64,000 nucleotides of DNA, taken from positions 1 to 64,000 of the forward strand of contig CAJQIC010000020.1 of assembly GCA_905478335.1 (NCBI GenBank), read 5' to 3'. Shown here piece by piece: positions 63,380-64,000 of this stretch (the first letter of the stretch is position 1; the number at the start of each line of letters is the position of its first letter). The notes under the pieces are model-generated. The model made no database searches, had not been told where the DNA came from, and was given only the letters and a program-made list of their open reading frames with translations. The position numbers were made by a program, and so were the translations under genes. Source of the stretch: an uncultured Bacteroidia bacterium. GTDB taxonomy: Bacteria; Bacteroidota; Bacteroidia; NS11-12g; UBA9320.

Positions 63380-64000
63380 ATGATCAAAACGATAAGTTTC
63401 CTCGCATTCCTTGTTATTCATTCATTGGTGATTTCTCAAACCATTACGAACTATACAACGGCAGATGGACTGCCAGATAATGACGTAACTTGTTTGGTTC
63501 ATGATGGAAATGGAGCGATGTGGTTTGGCACGCAAAAAGGGGTGGCAAAGTTTGATGGGATTAACTGGGTCACCTACAATACCCAGTCTGATTCAGTGTT
63601 GCCACAAGATGGAATAACAGCAATCGCCATAGCAAGTAACAATGACGTTTGGATTGGAACCGATGCAGGGGCAGCGATATATGATGGCAGTGAGTGGAAG
63701 GCATATACCACAGATGACGGACTTGGAAGTAATCGAATAACCCATATCGCAGAAATGTCTAACGGAGATATTTGGTTTGCAGATTTTAATGGCGCTACGA
63801 AATACGACGGAACCTCATTTACAGCTTATGGTAGCGCAGATGGACTGCCTTTTGGTGGAGTGGTTAAAGTTGCGGAAGACAAAAATGGAGACGTGCTGAT
63901 GTGCACCGGTTTGGGCGGTTTAGTCACTTTTGATGGAACACAATTTGCGGCCTACTCTGTTGCTGAAGGTTTGGTGAGTAAAAACACGACATCTATAGCC
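63380..64000 (+). CDS. Propeller-repeat protein, N-terminal part (cut by window edge)
   Basis: The gene starts at ATG 63380, five bases after the previous stop, and runs off the window (207 codons seen). Signal peptide: MIKTISFLAFLVIHSLVIS, ending near Q. Four or more two-component-regulator-type propeller repeats follow: GAMWFGTQKGVAKFDG, DVWIGTDAGAAIYDG, DIWFADFNGATKYDG, and GDVLMCTGLGGLVTFDG. The same repeats form the sensor of the kinase at 26211, so the unseen part may be a kinase. A T9SS cargo end is equally possible given its two neighbours. Confidence 0.75.
   Translation, partial: MIKTISFLAFLVIHSLVISQTITNYTTADGLPDNDVTCLVHDGNGAMWFGTQKGVAKFDGINWVTYNTQSDSVLPQDGITAIAIASNNDVWIGTDAGAAIYDGSEWKAYTTDDGLGSNRITHIAEMSNGDIWFADFNGATKYDGTSFTAYGSADGLPFGGVVKVAEDKNGDVLMCTGLGGLVTFDGTQFAAYSVAEGLVSKNTTSIA

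Noticed and set aside
1-64000. CRISPR arrays, tRNA or rRNA genes, insertion sequences
   Set aside because: None seen: no evenly spaced repeats, no tRNA cloverleaf, no transposase-like frame.

Overview
The window looks like a chromosomal segment of a gliding-type member of the Bacteroidota, probably Flavobacteriales. The evidence is eight genes with type IX secretion (T9SS) C-terminal domains, gldH, a menaquinone gene (menD), LytTR regulators, propeller-type histidine kinases, very weak ribosome-binding sites, and many TAnnTTTG promoter -7 boxes. The lineage below phylum is inference. There are no rRNA, tRNA, CRISPR or insertion-sequence features, and no stretch over about 300 bases lacks a gene.

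Layout. 1-4.5 kb: the end of a T9SS cargo gene, then an operon of an ECF sigma factor, an inner-membrane protein with a predicted outer-membrane barrel (probable anti-sigma), and a secreted T9SS cargo. 4.5-9.2 kb: a comF gene broken by an in-frame TGA, thiL, oxyR, a lipoprotein gene and sucB. 9.3-17.8 kb: menD, then molybdenum cofactor genes on both strands (moaC-mobA-moeB; ybjQ-small ORF-tauE-moaD and moaE), a DEAD-box helicase and a polyprenyl synthase. 17.9-21.8 kb: an ExbB/ExbD energy-transducing operon and radA. 21.8-25.4 kb: an O-acetyltransferase operon (MBOAT plus AlgJ-like). 25.5-30.6 kb: a two-component locus with one propeller kinase, two LytTR regulators and a kinase relic. 30.8-36 kb: a small T9SS protein, TonB, an unknown exported protein, moeA, moaA and a partner gene. 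36-41 kb: a PKD T9SS protein, gldH, lpdA, a WG-repeat protein, kynU and a possible small RNA. 41-49 kb: mfd, a large TPR protein with tandem caspase-like domains, and a YbjN-family gene. 49-56.7 kb: a second ECF sigma operon whose probable anti-sigma carries a T9SS-type domain instead of a barrel, followed by a giant PKD cargo. 56.7-59.6 kb: a SAM-I riboswitch and split-type metH. 59.6-64 kb: three T9SS or propeller genes (ASST-like, CotH-like, and a propeller gene cut by the window edge).

How the genes fit together. Several groups concern the cell envelope: T9SS cargo, TonB/ExbBD energy coupling, gliding and O-acetylation. The two sigma operons each couple an envelope-spanning sensor to one large surface protein, which suggests surface-triggered control of cargo production. 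The Moco genes form a nearly complete pathway (moaA, moaC, moaD, moaE, moeA, moeB, mobA) in three blocks, but no molybdoenzyme lies in the window. sucB and lpdA supply the E2 and E3 subunits of 2-oxoglutarate dehydrogenase.

The observations most worth following are the anti-sigma with a T9SS domain, the mutually exclusive pairings in the metH leader, the pseudo-caspase/caspase tandem, the kinase relic in the LytTR locus, the comF nonsense codon, and the leaderless promoter pattern. Several starts were moved downstream because a TAnnTTTG box or a signal peptide fits the shorter protein.
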